A DNA stretch of 64,000 bases. It comes from Paratinospora sagittata. Its lineage: Eukaryota; Streptophyta; Magnoliopsida; Ranunculales; Menispermaceae. Position numbers and translations under genes: made by a program. Location of the stretch: positions 38,298,241 through 38,362,240 of the forward strand of contig CM069593.1 of the NCBI GenBank assembly GCA_035771175.1. The letters run 5' to 3'. Shown here piece by piece: positions 33,577 through 45,218 of this stretch; the first letter of the stretch is position 1; every line of letters begins with the position of its first letter. A model generated the notes under the pieces. That model did not search any database. It worked only from the letters and a program-made list of their open reading frames with translations, and was not told where the DNA came from.

Positions 33577-34092
33577 TCAGTCCATGTAGTGATGATTACT
33601 ATCTACATGGGATTCACCGTCGTCGTCGTCAATCGCAAGATCAGGGTAGTGCCTGTAAGGCCCATGAATAGCATTGTGGCCGGTGGAATCCTCAATATCA
33701 TTAAACAATGGAGAGCAAATGGAGTCGGATTCATCCTCAGAAGGTTCTGACATTTGCCTCACAGATGGTAGCGTAAGGTACTGCAAGTTGCAGCATTTCA
33801 GGGGAGGTAGGTTGAGCAACGAAATGCTTTTTCGTGCAGTTGCTCGAATTTGGCCCCTTGGCAATTTTGGTAGGAGATCTTGCCAGGATGAGGACACAGG
33901 TTTGTTTCAAGTAATATTGTTACGATAAAGCCATACGCGCTCCGGCGACAAGAATCACTGCAGCAGAGGCAAATGAGTTGGTGATGCAAAGAAGTTGTGG
34001 TTTCAATGACAGTCAGAAGGAGTCTCCACTGGTTGCCAAGCAGGCCATGGAGTACATGACTCATTACTTTTGTTTGTGTTGTTTTCAGACAT
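33577..34092 (-). pseudogene. ORF3 of element C
   Basis: From an ATG at 34092 the frame runs 171 codons to TGA at 33577, the same length as in B. It has internal stops in the first half (after SDCH, after PLLQ and after RNNIT); the second half from SSSWQDLLPKLPRGQIRATA to the end is open. Shared features with B: PW.AWQPV, LSPERVWLYRNN, LPPLK, SVRQMSEPSEDESDSICSPL, YRHYPDL and a DSNHHYMD end. An Asp run (DDDDGES) lies near the C-terminus. No known domain recognised. Confidence 0.6.
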
Positions 34093-34169
34093 CTATATAG
34101 TTAATTAAATGAAACAATATATTAAAATATTGTAAACAAAGTTCCATCATTTTATTGATAATTTATAAA

Positions 34170-37100
34170 GTACAATGTATCACATCATCATTATTACTAG
34201 AAAATAATTCAGGGTATTTCAGTTTAATTGTTTCCTCTAGTTTTCAAGTTGCTTCCTCTACTCCATGGTGATCCCAGAGCACCTTCATAAGTGGTATGCT
34301 ACGTCGCCTTAGTTCTTGAGTTTTTCTATCCAAAATCTGTATTGCTCTCTCCTGATACTTATTTCCATCTTCAACCAAAACCTCGACCAGAGGGATGATA
34401 TGCAAAGGATCAAGACGATACTTTCAAAGCATGGATACGTGAAAAACGTCATGAACCTTAGATATGGACGATGGAAGGGATAGACGATAGGCTAGTTTGC
34501 CAATACGTTCATTGATCTAAAATGGACCGATATACAATGGGGAGAGCTTTCCTTTAATCCTAAAGCATTTGACACCTCTTGTAGGCTGAACTTTTAGAAA
34601 AACCAAGTCCCCCTTATCAAATTCTAGAGGTTGTCTCCGCTTGTCCGCATAGCTCTTATGTCGACTTTGTGCTACACGAAGTCGCTCATTTACTAGTGTG
34701 ATCTGCTCAGAAGTATCTTGCACTAGTTCAGGCCCCAACTACGGTCGATCTGCCATATCTAACCAGCATACCGAAAATCTACAAGGGCGACCATAGAGAG
34801 CCTCATATGGTGCTATGTCGATACTGGTTTGGTAGCTGTTGTTGTATTCAAACTCAGCCAAATGTAAGTGTTTTTCCCATCAGTCATGAAAGTCCAAAAT
34901 GCAGCATCATAACATATCCTCTAATATCTCGATCAACCGTTCTGACTGCCCGTTAGTCTGAGGTTGAAAGGTTGTGCTCATGGTAATCCTGGAGCCCATT
35001 CTGCTCTAGAAGCTTTGCCAAAACTTTGATGTGAATTGAGGGTCTCGATCAGAGACGATCGTGAGTGGTATGCCATGGAGGCTTACGATATCTCTTTCGT
35101 ACAATTCGACAAGCTTGGCGGGGTTATCCGTGAACTTTATTGGCAAAAAGTGTGCAGACTTTGTAAGTCAGTCAATGATAACCCAAATAGCATTCTGCCC
35201 TTTATTATTTCGAGGCAAGGCCGTAACAAAATTCATTGCGATGTTTTCCCACTTTCATTCTCCAATAGGTAAAGGCTGGAGAAGTCCAGAGGGAATTTTG
35301 TGTTATGTTTTTACTTGCTGGCAAACGAGACATCGAGCAAAGAAGTCTGCAATAGCCTTCTTCATTCCAGAAAACCAGAATTGTCGCTTGACATCCTTGT
35401 ACATCTTGTCTCCCCCAGGATGCATAGCAAACCTCGAATAGTGCATTTCGGTGAGCACTTCTTTCTGAACTTGAGGATCGTTAGGTAGACAGAGACATTT
35501 TTTGTAGAAAACGACCCTGTCGTTGGAGACCGACCAATGAGGAAGGTTCTATCCGCTGAGTAGAAGTTCTCGTTTCTTCATTATCATAGGGTCGTTGGCT
35601 TAAGCTACTGAAATCTTTCGAATAAGCTCAGAGTTGACTGATAATCGTGAAAGTCGTGATCCTCCTCCAACCTCGATGAGCTATAGGTTAAAATTTTTCA
35701 TCTCTGTAGCCAACTTCCCCATCTCAAAGTTAAGAGTGCAAGCAACAACATAAGATTTTCTACTCAAGGCATCAGCCACAACATTGGCCTTACCCGGATG
35801 GTATTGGAGTTGAAAGTCATAATCTTTCAAAAATTCCAACCATCGTCTTTGGCGGAGGTTTAGGTCTCTCTGAGTATAGATGTACTTGAGACTCATGTGA
35901 TCCGAGAAGACCTCAAATTGTTCACTGTATAGGTAATGACGCCATAACTTCAGTGCAAATACAACAGCTGCAAGTTTCAAGTCATGCGTTGGGTAATTAC
36001 CCTCATGAATCTTCAGTTGCCTCGAAGTATATGCAACAACTTGGCCTTCTTGCATTAGTACTGCACCTAGTCCTTGGAGAGAGGTGTTGGTGTATAGTGA
36101 AAATCCAACTCCATTTCTTGGAGTGATTAGCACCGGTGCTATCGTGAGGCGTTTCTTCAATTCCTGAAATGATGATTCACAGACGGGATTCCAGATGAAT
36201 CGTACGTCTTTTCGAGTGATCTTGGTCATAGGTTAAACAATCTTTGAGAAGTCCTTGATGAAGCGTCTGTAGTAGCCAACCAAACCAAGAAAACTCTAAA
36301 TTTGAGTAACTGTGGTAGGCTGCTTCTAGTATAAAACCACTTCAACCTTTGAAGGATTCACCTCAAAGCTATTGCCTGAAACCACATGACCTAGGAATTG
36401 CATTATCTTCGCCCAAAATTTGCTCTTACTCAACTTTGCATACAACTGGTGGCTTCTCAAGGTATGGAGGACAATCCTCAGATGTATCTTGTGGTCTTCC
36501 TTTGTTGAAGAATATATCAAGATATCATCCACAAAAACCACCACGAATCGGTCTAAGTATAACCTGAATATCTAGTTCATCAAATCCATGAACGCTGTAG
36601 GTGCATTTGTTAAACTGAAAGGCATGACCAAGAACTCGTAATGCCCGTACCGAGTTCTGAAAGTCATTTTATTAATGTCCGACTCTCTGATCCGGAGTTG
36701 ATGTTAACCGGATCGTAAATCAATCTTAGAGAAGTATTTGGCATCTCTAAGTTGGTCGAACAAGTTATCGATCCTGGGTAATGGGTATATGTTCTTGATG
36801 GTTGCGTTATTCAACTTGCAATAGTCGATGCAGAGTTGTAATGAACCATCCTTTTTCCTAACAAACAGAAGTGGAGCTCCTCAGGGTGATGAATTTTTTC
36901 TGATGAAGCCATTACTCTCAAATTCCTTCAGTTGTTTGTCCAACTCGACCAGTTCAACATTGGACATTCTGTATGGTGGAATGGAGATGGGTCCCGTCCT
37001 TGGTATGAGGTTGATCTCAAAATCAAATTCTCAAACTGGAGGTACACCAGGAAGGTCATTCAGAAAAACCGTTGGAAATTCTGATATAACCAAGATATCG

Positions 37101-37588
37101 TGTATTTCGAGAGGGTACAGTGTTGGTGATTCATTGTCATCACCAAGAGATAGAGCTCGGAGTTGTGCCTTGAGGAGTGCAACAGTCGAGTTGTGTGTCC
37201 ATTTCCTAGTTTCCTGAACTTTGACAAACTCCCTAATAGGCAAGGTTAACAGAACTTGCTTCTTCAAACAATCGATCCTATCATTCAGTGGTGCGAGCCA
37301 GTTCATGCTGAGGATGATGTCGAAGTCCTCAATGTTCATCACTAAAAGGTCTGCATAAATTATTTGTTCCGACATTCGAAGTTCACATTGAGAACACTTC
37401 AATTTCACGTTAGTACCAGATCCTAATGGTGATGAGACATAGATTGTGATGTCTGTGGGTTCAGGATGCAACCCTAAATGCCTTACCAATGCAGAAGATA
37501 TAAAGGAGTGCGTAGCACCAGAATCAAACAAGACATGTACCATTGTATTGAACAAGAAAAATGTACATTTGGCTACATTGTATTCCAC
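34170..37588 (-). pseudogene. Element C pol: protease to chromodomain
   Basis: Protease opens MVHVLFDSGATHSFISSALV (from about 37550). RT includes [37 protein letters not shown] and the catalytic FVDDILIYS (about 36525). RNase H reads [15 protein letters not shown], so its first catalytic Asp is Asn. Then come [20 protein letters not shown], the integrase zinc region (HPGGDKMYKDVKRQFW, CLVCQQVK), a decayed catalytic core (MNFVTALPRN) and RVAQSRHKSYADKRRQPLEF. The chromodomain is [12 protein letters not shown], a stop, KLEETIKLKY. More than ten stops and several frameshifts. Confidence 0.85.
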
Positions 37589-38865
37589 GACAAATGCTCT
37601 GCCCTGTTGTCGTTGCCCATGGTTCTGCCTAAGTTGGACATTAGCAGCAGGTGAGGCTTGTTGGACTGGAACTGCAGGAATAGGTTGTCACGGTTGTTGA
37701 GGGTGGGGGCAGCCATTTCTTACATGGCCCTGCTGGCCGCAGTTGAAACACGTCAGCCTCTGTTGCTGAGGCGCCTGTTGATGGTTCTGCTGGCCATGCT
37801 GATTGTGGTGCTGCTGACCACCACCCCTGCCATTGTCTTTACGACGGCCACACTTGCCATTGCAGCCCCCACGGCCATTACGATTCTGAAAACCCTGTTG
37901 GCCAGGGTTAGAAGATTTTGCCCCAAGTGTCGTTGCCTCATGTTCTGGGAGGGTTGTGTTTTGATTATAGTAAGGTTTTTTCTTGTTGCCCTAATAAGTA
38001 CCCTGTTGGAAAAACGTTGCAGGCCATTTTTGCCTGTTTATTCTCTGTTCCTGCTCAGTTTTCTCTTGCTCAAAGCTCGTGGCCTTGTCGACAAGCTCCC
38101 TGTAATTCTTGAGATCCAATATTGACAGGGCTTGTCGGATGTTTGGACGAAGGCCATTATAGAATTTCTCGATCTTTTCTTGCTCCATTGAGATGGTGAA
38201 GAGAGAGTAGACCGATAATTCCTTGAACTTGATAGCATATTCTCGCACTGTCATGCTGCCTTGGTATAGCCTGGAGCCTTTGCCTCTTCATTGTGCCAGA
38301 AAAGTACTCGCCAATGAACAATGACTCAAAATCTTGCCAAGTCATGTCTGGGTATTGACCCTTGGGTTTCTTTCACTGTTATCCACCATGTATTAGCTCC
38401 ACCAACAAGTTGGTAGGAAGCTCATGGAATTTTTCGAGCCTTGTCGACTCTCATAGCCATGAGAGCCTTCTTCGACTCATTAAGCAATTTCTACACTTCA
38501 TCCACATCAATGGTGCCAACAAAGGTAAGGGGTTGTAGCCTCTTATACTTTGTAATCTAGTCGGTTTGAGTCTCTGACCCAGATTTAACAGGTGTCTATA
38601 CAGTGACAACTTGGTTGGCCGCGGTCTCACGGACGGTCGTTTGAACAGTCATCTTCATCGCCTCAATGAATCCGACGAAGAAGTGTTCTATGCCCGGAGG
38701 CATGACAAAGGGTGTAGGTTGTGGCACTGCCTGCTCAGTAGTAGTGGCAGTGTCAGGTGTGGCCTGCTCTGTCGCCGGAGGCTGCAGTTCCTGGATTTCT
38801 ATCTCAAGAGGTACCTCTTCTGCTGGACGGATAATGCGTGGCCTTCCTCTCTTCCTGATTTTCAT
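37589..38865 (-). pseudogene. Element C gag
   Basis: The ATG at 38865 starts MKIRKRGRPRIIRPAEEVPL with a Pro/Thr/Gln-rich part (EQATPDTATTTEQAVPQPTP). It goes on through IEHFFVGFIEAMKMTVQT and frameshifts near 38600. The core near 38254-37991 reads MTVREYAIKFKELSVYSLF and GLRPNIRQALSILDLKNYRE. The CCHC knuckle near 37720 is intact: CFNCGQQGHVRNGC. A Gly/Arg/Asn/His-rich region precedes it. The TTTTATTTTCTCCTTGCCAG tract just before the ATG resembles a 3' splice site. Confidence 0.8.
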
Positions 38866-39639
38866 TTTTTCACTGGCAAGGAGAAAATAAAACCATGTTT
38901 TAGGAACCGTAGCTAAGTATAGTATTATGATATTCTCAGCAAAAAGTTCGAGAGTTCTGCAATATAAAACCACCTATTTTTTAAGGTATGGTGTAAGGTT
39001 TTTGTTGAGGAATCAAAAAGTCTTATGTGCCTCGTATGTTTGGCCATGGTGTAAAGCAAGGTTAGAGTGTTTATATAATAAGTATAAAACTTTGCAAGTA
39101 TTTCAAATAATTTGGTTCATGTTTTTGTTAACATACATACATTTTTTTTTGAAAATCCATACGAGTCATAAAAATTTTAAGATTATCCTTGGTAAATATC
39201 CTGATCTAACGTTCTATCACATTATGTATTCAAACTCTTTCGCTTAGTCTTTCCGAGTATTATCCAAGTTCGTGTGTCCCATACCACATGAATTTGGTAA
39301 TAAAGGGTTCAATCAAATTAAGTTGTATTAACACGGTCTCTACAAAACATTGATAGGAGAGGAGTTCACTAATAGTATCGTCCAAGTTTACTCGTCCCAT
39401 ATCGTATAAACTTAGTGATAATGTTAGTAATTCAACTTTCCCCATATGTTTTTTCACACAAGGTCATGGGTTTTCTTACTTCCATGTTTTATTTAGTTTA
39501 TTCCAATTTTGTTGTGTCCCATACCACTCCAAAGTTAGCGATACAAAAGAAAGAATGGTTGTAAGTCGGCCCACCAAAAATAGTGTTAAACAAAACATTT
39601 CATTCATAAAAATAAAAAGGTACAATGCCAGTAATTTTC
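38866..39639 (-). other. ORF0-gag spacer of element C
   Basis: Non-coding. On the plus strand, GTGTCCCATACCACATGAAT, CTCGTCCCATATCGTATAAA and GTGTCCCATACCACTCCAAA at about 39275, 39390 and 39515 are three variants of one motif, each followed by a GTAATA or GATA. Layout matches B and D. Confidence 0.6.
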
Positions 39640-41250
39640 CTAATTTTCTTGCCTACTACTCTGCCTAGACCTCCTGCTAGTTACAGAACGACTACCAGAA
39701 GAATGTTGAGAAGTTGTTCGCTGATCTTCGGTGTTTTGCGTATGCGTTAACAAAACATTCTGGGTCTCCTGCATCCTAGCAAGACTAGATACTATCACAT
39801 TTAATTGGTTAATGGGTTAGTCGGTTGTCCCATTAATGGTTGATTGGTCGGTTGTCCCATCTAGGATGGTAGGTTGTCTGTCTCATAGGCGGAGGGTAGA
39901 CTGTAGGCATTGGTAAAAAATGTTAGTTGTATGGTTGATTCATAGGTGAAAGGTAGCTGGTTTGATTATATGAAAACTCCCTAACCGGGACCTCTTGAAC
40001 GATTGGATATGCTTGCGTTGAAAATTTTTGAAACAGTGGACTCATCAGGATATCCTGTCTTCCAAAGTTTGGTGTCGTCAAATTCTGTTGTGGTTGGCTC
40101 ACAGGAAATTGTGAAACTGGCTGGTAGGGTACCTCAGGAGTTGAAAACCTTTGTTACGCCGTATTGCCTTGGGTTGGGAGGTTCCAGGAAAGTGGATTTG
40201 CCAAAACTCCCCGTCCATCCTGATTTGTTTGTGGTTGACAAAGGTTGCCAAAGAGATCTTCCTTGGAGAATAGATGATCGGGTTGACCACTATTCGGGGT
40301 TGGGTTTGTTGTAGTGTTATGATTTGGTTCATTAATTGGTGTTTCCCTAATAGGAATCGTGCGTCGACTTTTTCGTTGATAACCTTCATTGTTATCTCTA
40401 GTCCTTCCGTTATTTTCCTCTAAAGTCGCGCCAAATATTTCCTCGTCAGTCACCCATCCCTTTGTGACGAAAGTCTTGGAGATGGAGGATACTGTAACAG
40501 CATTAGTGATCTATTTCGAATATTCATCAAAAGTATTGATGTTTGCCTCCCATAATATCCTCATGATCAAGACTCCGTAGCCAAGGAGCTCTTTTTTTGT
40601 ACAGTTTTGAATCACCCGCAACATTTGTTGGATGATGATGTGAGGTAAGGAGACTGAAATTCCCTTCGCTAAGTAGTATAGCACAAGGAGTTATGCTCTT
40701 GTCATAGATCCTCTAGTCACCATTTTCGGCAAGATGTTGCCGAATACAATCTTCCCAAGGCCGCAAGAGGTGGTTTAAGGAGATTATTTGGAAAGTGGGC
40801 ATAAGTCAGTTGGGTGTACGGCTTTCCGATGAGAGAATTGAACAACTATTCTTTGAATTCTGCGATCTCTGCAACTGTCTGAGGTTCGTGTGGATCAATG
40901 ATCTTGTCGCCTATTGGGGTTTTCATAAGTCGTGAAAAAGTTTTGACGCTAATGGAAATCTTTGCTCCCTTGATCATTGTCTCCAAGACAAGGCTGATCC
41001 CATCTTCTTGAAGTCTCACGCAACTCATAGATTCGTAAAATGACTTTATCAAGTTGAAGGAGACGTAACCCTCAACTTTTGTTATATTTAACCACCCCAG
41101 CTCTAAGAGTTTGTCGTGAAGGATAGGACGGAGGCGGAGATCTCTATTGTCGATATTCCTTATAGTCATAACCTCCCATTTGGAAAGTTCCGTAAGTCTG
41201 GTGGGAATTGGTTCCTGACTACTGAAATTCGTTCCTGCACTTGAGGCCAT
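39640..41250 (-). pseudogene. ORF0 of element C
   Basis: The ATG at 41250 reads MASSAGTNFSSQEPIPTRLT, then LSKWEVMTIRNIDNRDLRLR, LLELGWLNITKVEGYVSFNL, KSFYESMSCVRLQEDGISL and PIGDKIIDPHEPQTVAEIAE. It breaks at 40846 by a stop and shifted frames. Later pieces match B through TRDNNEGYQRKSRRTIPIRE and the basic end RSRQSSRQEN at 39640. About 536 codons if repaired, close to B's 529. Likely an element-encoded accessory protein with the plant-transposon-type N-terminal domain described for B. Its start lies just after CTTTTAGCAAGATA, an acceptor-like tract also seen in B. Confidence 0.6.
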
Positions 41251-41468
41251 TATCTTGCTAAAAGAAAAATAAAACTTGTGAAATACACAAAATATATTCC
41301 TATCATTTTTTAAATTTCTGCCTTGTCCGTTGGACAATATTTTCTATTTTTCTCTTGATGTTTATTCCATTATTGAATCCAATTTTTTTTATTAGCAACA
41401 AGTTATATATATACCTCATATATACATAGATATATAGATATTATATATATGTAGTTTTCATAAATTAG

Positions 41469-41512
<44 letters not shown>

Positions 41513-41658
41513 CTAAACTATATAAAAACTATATAGTTATCTAGATATATATAAATCTTAACTATATATAATTCATATATAAAGTTCTAAAGATATATAT
41601 ATCTAATATAAATTTTTTTCTCCTAGTTGGTGGACTTGGGCGGGTCGTGGACCTTTCT
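41251..41658 (-). other. AT-repeat leader of element C
   Basis: Between PBS and ORF0. Dominated by (AT)n tracts, the longest at about 41472-41509; it matches the shorter AT leader of B at 25115-25190. No gene. Confidence 0.7.
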
Positions 41659-41669
41659 CTCTGATACCA
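41659..41669 (-). promoter_or_regulatory. Primer binding site of element C
   Basis: Minus-strand TGGTATCAGAG, five bases after the LTR end ATGTGGGGCGGG-side terminus TGACA; same spacing as in B. Confidence 0.8.
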
Positions 41670-41674
41670 TTAAA

Positions 41675-42884
41675 TGTCACACCCCGCCCGAATGCGCTTA
41701 AACTGGCGGAACACTCACAGGCGAGGAGGGAATGCATTATAATAATAACCGAGTACGCAGGTACACAATTGAGTACAAATCTGATTTCATTAATTTCAAA
41801 ATATATTTTTGTACAAAATATGATTGAGGGAACATCCTTCCAAAATCTCCCTATAATTAATAAGGGTTGCAAAATGTGGGCCTAAAAACCTCCACCCAGT
41901 CCACCCTAAACTCCTGTGAAAAATTTGATAACAACGGGGTGAGCTATATCCCAGTGGGTAAAATAGTTCGTCAATATGACAATTAATAAAAGAAACTTCA
42001 TAATCAAATATGATATATACATAACAAGCATCATAAACAGTACAACATGTATGTATGCATGACACCGTCTCGTAATGATTCCGTGATCGTACGCTACCCT
42101 AAGTTCACGTACAAATGTACATCCCCAGGTAAACCCAGGTTCTCATTGTATGACCTTTCCCAAGGACGTCTCCCTGGATTCACGTACAGATGTTCATCTC
42201 CAGATATTCTCGGGTTCTCATTGTACGTCCCTCTCCAGGAAAATATCAAGAATAGTGAGCATTGCTTTTAACTATTTTGTGGATCATAAACCATTTACGT
42301 CCCTAGGTGGTGCTTAGGTATTATGCCAATGCATGAGCAGGTCCGACCCTTACTAACATTAGACAGGATTTGGTAGCGTCTGGTGATTCTTATCAGGTCA
42401 GTATCACGACGTGTAAAGTTAGGATGTTCAGTATCACTTGTACAAGCTAATAGCTTTCAAATAAGACCAACCAGATCAGTCTCCAGTTGAGAGTTGGGAC
42501 ACGAGGTATACTTAATTACCAATCGTCTAGAGCAACACGCATCCTCCCATTCACTATTTAAAGTTACTGAGGATAAGACGAAGTCTGGTTGAGTTAGATT
42601 GACCACTAATCCGGCATAGTAACAGTGTAATACATGAACTCCAAATATACAGGCATAAGTATGACAGGTATGAACATTATATGCAATAATGCAGTGTAAA
42701 TGAATAGGAAACATGATGAGAAATGAATGTAAACTTTAATAAAAGTCATAGGACATGCAAACATATGTTTTTTTCCCCACCCTCTGATAAAAGCTCCTTC
42801 TTGAACTGGCGCTTTCTCCCAAGAAGAACCGAGTTGCGCCGCGAAGAGAGTCTCAAAAGATAAGAGAGAAATCACAAAAGAGAG

Positions 42885-42926
<42 letters not shown>

Positions 42927-42953
42927 ACAAAAGGAGGGGGGGGGCTTTTTATA
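41675..42953 (-). repeat. 5' LTR of element C, nearly full length
   Basis: Plus-strand start TGTCACACCCCGCCCGAATG. It matches B's LTR in reverse up to GGGGCTTTTTATA at about 42953, where the last ~75 bp are replaced by AT-rich DNA. A (GA)n tract lies at about 42881-42922. Confidence 0.85.
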
Positions 42954-43550
42954 TGTTCTGTAACATTATATTATATATATATATATATATGTTATATGTG
43001 TACATTTTGTTATTATGTATAATTATATTACTTATATATATTATAATGTTATAATATATAAATGTGAAGTGTATACTTGTGAATTAAAGTATGTATATAC
43101 ACTTTTGTATATATATAACATTACAAGTTATATTATATATATTCTGTAACGTATATATAATATAACATTAATGTATGTACTCAATAGAGTTTAAATCTAA
43201 ACATGAAAATAAATCCTCCATTGGTGATGAGGAGCTTATTACCCATAATTTCCTCTTATTTTATCTCTTAGTTATTATATCATTGAAAATGATCACATTT
43301 GAAATTATTATATTAACTCTAATTATATCATTGTTATTATATCATACTAGTGTATAAATGTATAAAGTTGGATTTTATATTTTTAGAAATTACTCTTAAT
43401 TTGGAAAATTATATTATCAACAATATTATTACGTGTGTCTAATATATGTTGCTTCTTATACATTTATAATCAAACCTTGCCTTGTAAATTATCAAGATTG
43501 TTATAGAAAGAAATAGTATAAAAACCCTTTTTGACTAATATCGACAAATA
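42954..43550. other. AT-rich DNA, no gene
   Basis: Very AT-rich, with (AT)n near 42969-42990 and several TGTAACATTATATTA-like words in both directions (about 42959, 43125, 43147). It may hold a decayed MITE, but I could not define matching termini. Confidence 0.4.
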
Positions 43551-43890
43551 TATCATACCCAACTTTAACTATGTTATTGAGATATGAGTCAAAATTAATT
43601 AATGTCATAAATGGTTACTTGGGAATGCAAGTATAAACAAATTTTTGGTAAGAATAAACTAATTTTAACACATATTATACTCAACTTTAACTATATTATT
43701 GTAACATGAGTAAAAACTAATCAATGTCATAGTGGCCACTTGAAAGATTATATAAATGCAAGTAGAAACTAATATTTTATTAGAATAGACTAATTTTAAC
43801 AAAAATGTTATATCTAACTTTCATTATATTATTGTGATGAGTCAAAACTAATCGATGCCATCCCACTTAAAAGATTATATGAATTTAAGT
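43551..43890 (+). repeat. Tandem repeat, three units of about 100-130 bp
   Basis: Three degenerate units, each with CCAACTTTAACTATATTATT-like, GAGTCAAAACTAATCAATG-like, and CTAATTTTAACA-like segments. The last unit is shorter. No coding potential. Confidence 0.7.
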
Positions 43891-43918
43891 ATAAAAATGT
43901 AAAATAGATAATTGTTTT

Positions 43919-44168
43919 TGTCACACCCCGTGGATGTGATGGGTACCTCCTACTCGAGCGTACCCCAGCTACTATGATCCCATAATATTGTCTCATCCCA
44001 GTACACATCCCACTCAACAGTGTCTAGTACCCCTGGGATCATTTGTCCACACAGGGGTACTAGACACTGTTGAGTGGGCTGTGTACTGGGATGGGACAAT
44101 ATTATTGGATCATAGTGGCTGGGGTACGCTCGAGTAGGAGGTACCCATCACATCCGCGGAGTGTGACA
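43919..44168. repeat. Foldback element 1: 250-bp hairpin
   Basis: Left arm 43919-44034 and right arm 44053-44168 are 116 bp each, with about six mismatches, around an 18-base loop. Ends are TGTCACAC / GTGTGACA, with T and A runs outside that prolong the pairing. No ORF. It would form a near-perfect RNA hairpin if transcribed. It shares CCCATAATATTGTCTCATCC and GGGATCATTTGT with foldback element 2. Confidence 0.85.
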
Positions 44169-44198
44169 AAAAGGCCTTATGTGTACAAAAGGCCTTTT

Positions 44199-44578
44199 TG
44201 TCACATCTGGGTTGCACACAGTGCCCCCTACCCAAGGTGATGAGTACCCTTGCAAGGCATACTCCAGCCATAGCACCACATAATATTGTCTCATCCCATC
44301 ACACACCCACGGTGGTATGGGGACGCACCCCCGGGATCATTTGTAGGGCCTCCCCCGGATTCGAACCTCAAACCTCATATAGGTTGATTTCGCAATCCGA
44401 GTAACCATACTATTCATGTGTGAATAGTGTGGACAAATGATCCCGGGGGTGCGTCGCCATACCACCGTGGGTGTGTGACGGGATGGGACAATATTATGTG
44501 GTGCTATGGCTGGAGTATGCCCTGCGGGGGTACTCATCACCCTGGGTAGGGGGCACTGTGGGCAACCCAGGTGTGACA
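44199..44578. repeat. Foldback element 2: 380-bp hairpin with tRNA-like loop
   Basis: Arms 44199-44344 and 44433-44578 (146 bp each, high complementarity), ends TGTCACA / TGTGACA. The 88-base loop on the minus strand contains a perfect B-box-type GGTTCGAATCC (44357-44367) and, about 37 bases upstream, TGGTTACTCGG, a weak A box. This looks like a tRNA-derived segment enclosed by long arms. The gap to element 1 (44169-44198) is itself palindromic around AAAGGCC / GGCCTTT. Confidence 0.8.
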
Positions 44579-44854
44579 GCTTTTGTGATCACTTTAAGAT
44601 TTATTAAATATTGAAAAACTCTTTTATCCAACAAATATGAAATATGACTTAGAAGGGAGGGAGAGATATTTTTATAATAGGAATTAATGCATTTGAGCCA
44701 TTGAGTGAGATGAGAGAATATGTATATGATTTATTTATTTTTTTTACATGTTTGGTTTTTGTTTTTGTGTTTCTTTTTTTAAAATATTTTAGTTTTCAGA
44801 TTTTTATCACTTTAATTTTTTTTCTTTAATTTTCTATGTTTTGAATTTTTTTTT

Positions 44855-45001
44855 TTTTTGTAGTTGGGCTTGTATGAGGAGGCCCAACCCGCCTGACCCG
44901 ATCCGACCTTTGCTCGGTCGGGTTGGGCCCCCAAAAATTTAGAGGTCGGGTGGCTTTTTGGGCCAAAACCTAGCCCGACTCGACCCGCTTTCACCTCTAC
45001 T
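44855..45001. repeat. GC-rich repeat fragment of hAT/MITE type
   Basis: Within AT-rich DNA, a block with many GGGTTGGGC / GCCCGAC words ends in CTTTCACCTCTAC. Its reverse complement starts GTAGAGGTGAAAGCGGGTC, resembling widespread plant non-autonomous repeats with ends near GGGGTGGC. The partner end was not found. Confidence 0.35.
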
Positions 45002-45218
45002 TGCAGTTCATCCATCAAAATAGATAAGGATGAAAAAGGCAAACCAATTGACCCTACGTTATATCGAGGAGTGATAGGGAGTTTGTTGTATCTAACGGCA
45101 AGCAGACCGGACATTATGTTTGGTGTTTGTCTATGTACTAGATTATAATCTGATCCTAAAGAGTCTCATATAAAGTGTGTTAAACGATTATTTCGATACA
45201 TCAGTGGCGCACTAGATA
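45002..45218 (+). pseudogene. Ty1/copia pol fragment (RT/RNase H boundary)
   Basis: One frame encodes KIDKDEKGKPIDPTLYRGVI, GSLLYLTASRPDIMFGVCLC and KCVKRLFRYISGALD, with a single TAA. This is the classic copia order (YR..IGSLLYLT.TRPDI.F.V). It ends at 45218 because element D inserted at 45219. The rest of the copia element would lie right of the window. Confidence 0.8.

Larger units (their letters stand above)
32741..42953 (-). mobile_element. Element C: Ty3/gypsy, third family, full domain set, decayed
   Basis: Minus-strand order: 5' LTR (42953-41675), PBS, ORF0, spacer, gag, protease, RT, RNase H, integrase, chromodomain, ORF3, PPT, 3' LTR (33541-32741, truncated). It keeps the integrase that B lost, so it is the best guide to the family's layout. 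It lies tail to tail with B. Both LTRs are truncated on their outer side. Confidence 0.9.

Noticed and set aside
42954..43180. MITE with TGTAACATTATATTA ends
   Set aside because: Several overlapping AT-rich candidates; no unique pair of termini or duplication.
44345..44432. A true tRNA gene in the hairpin loop
   Set aside because: The B box is good but the A box is weak and no cloverleaf with acceptor stem could be drawn.
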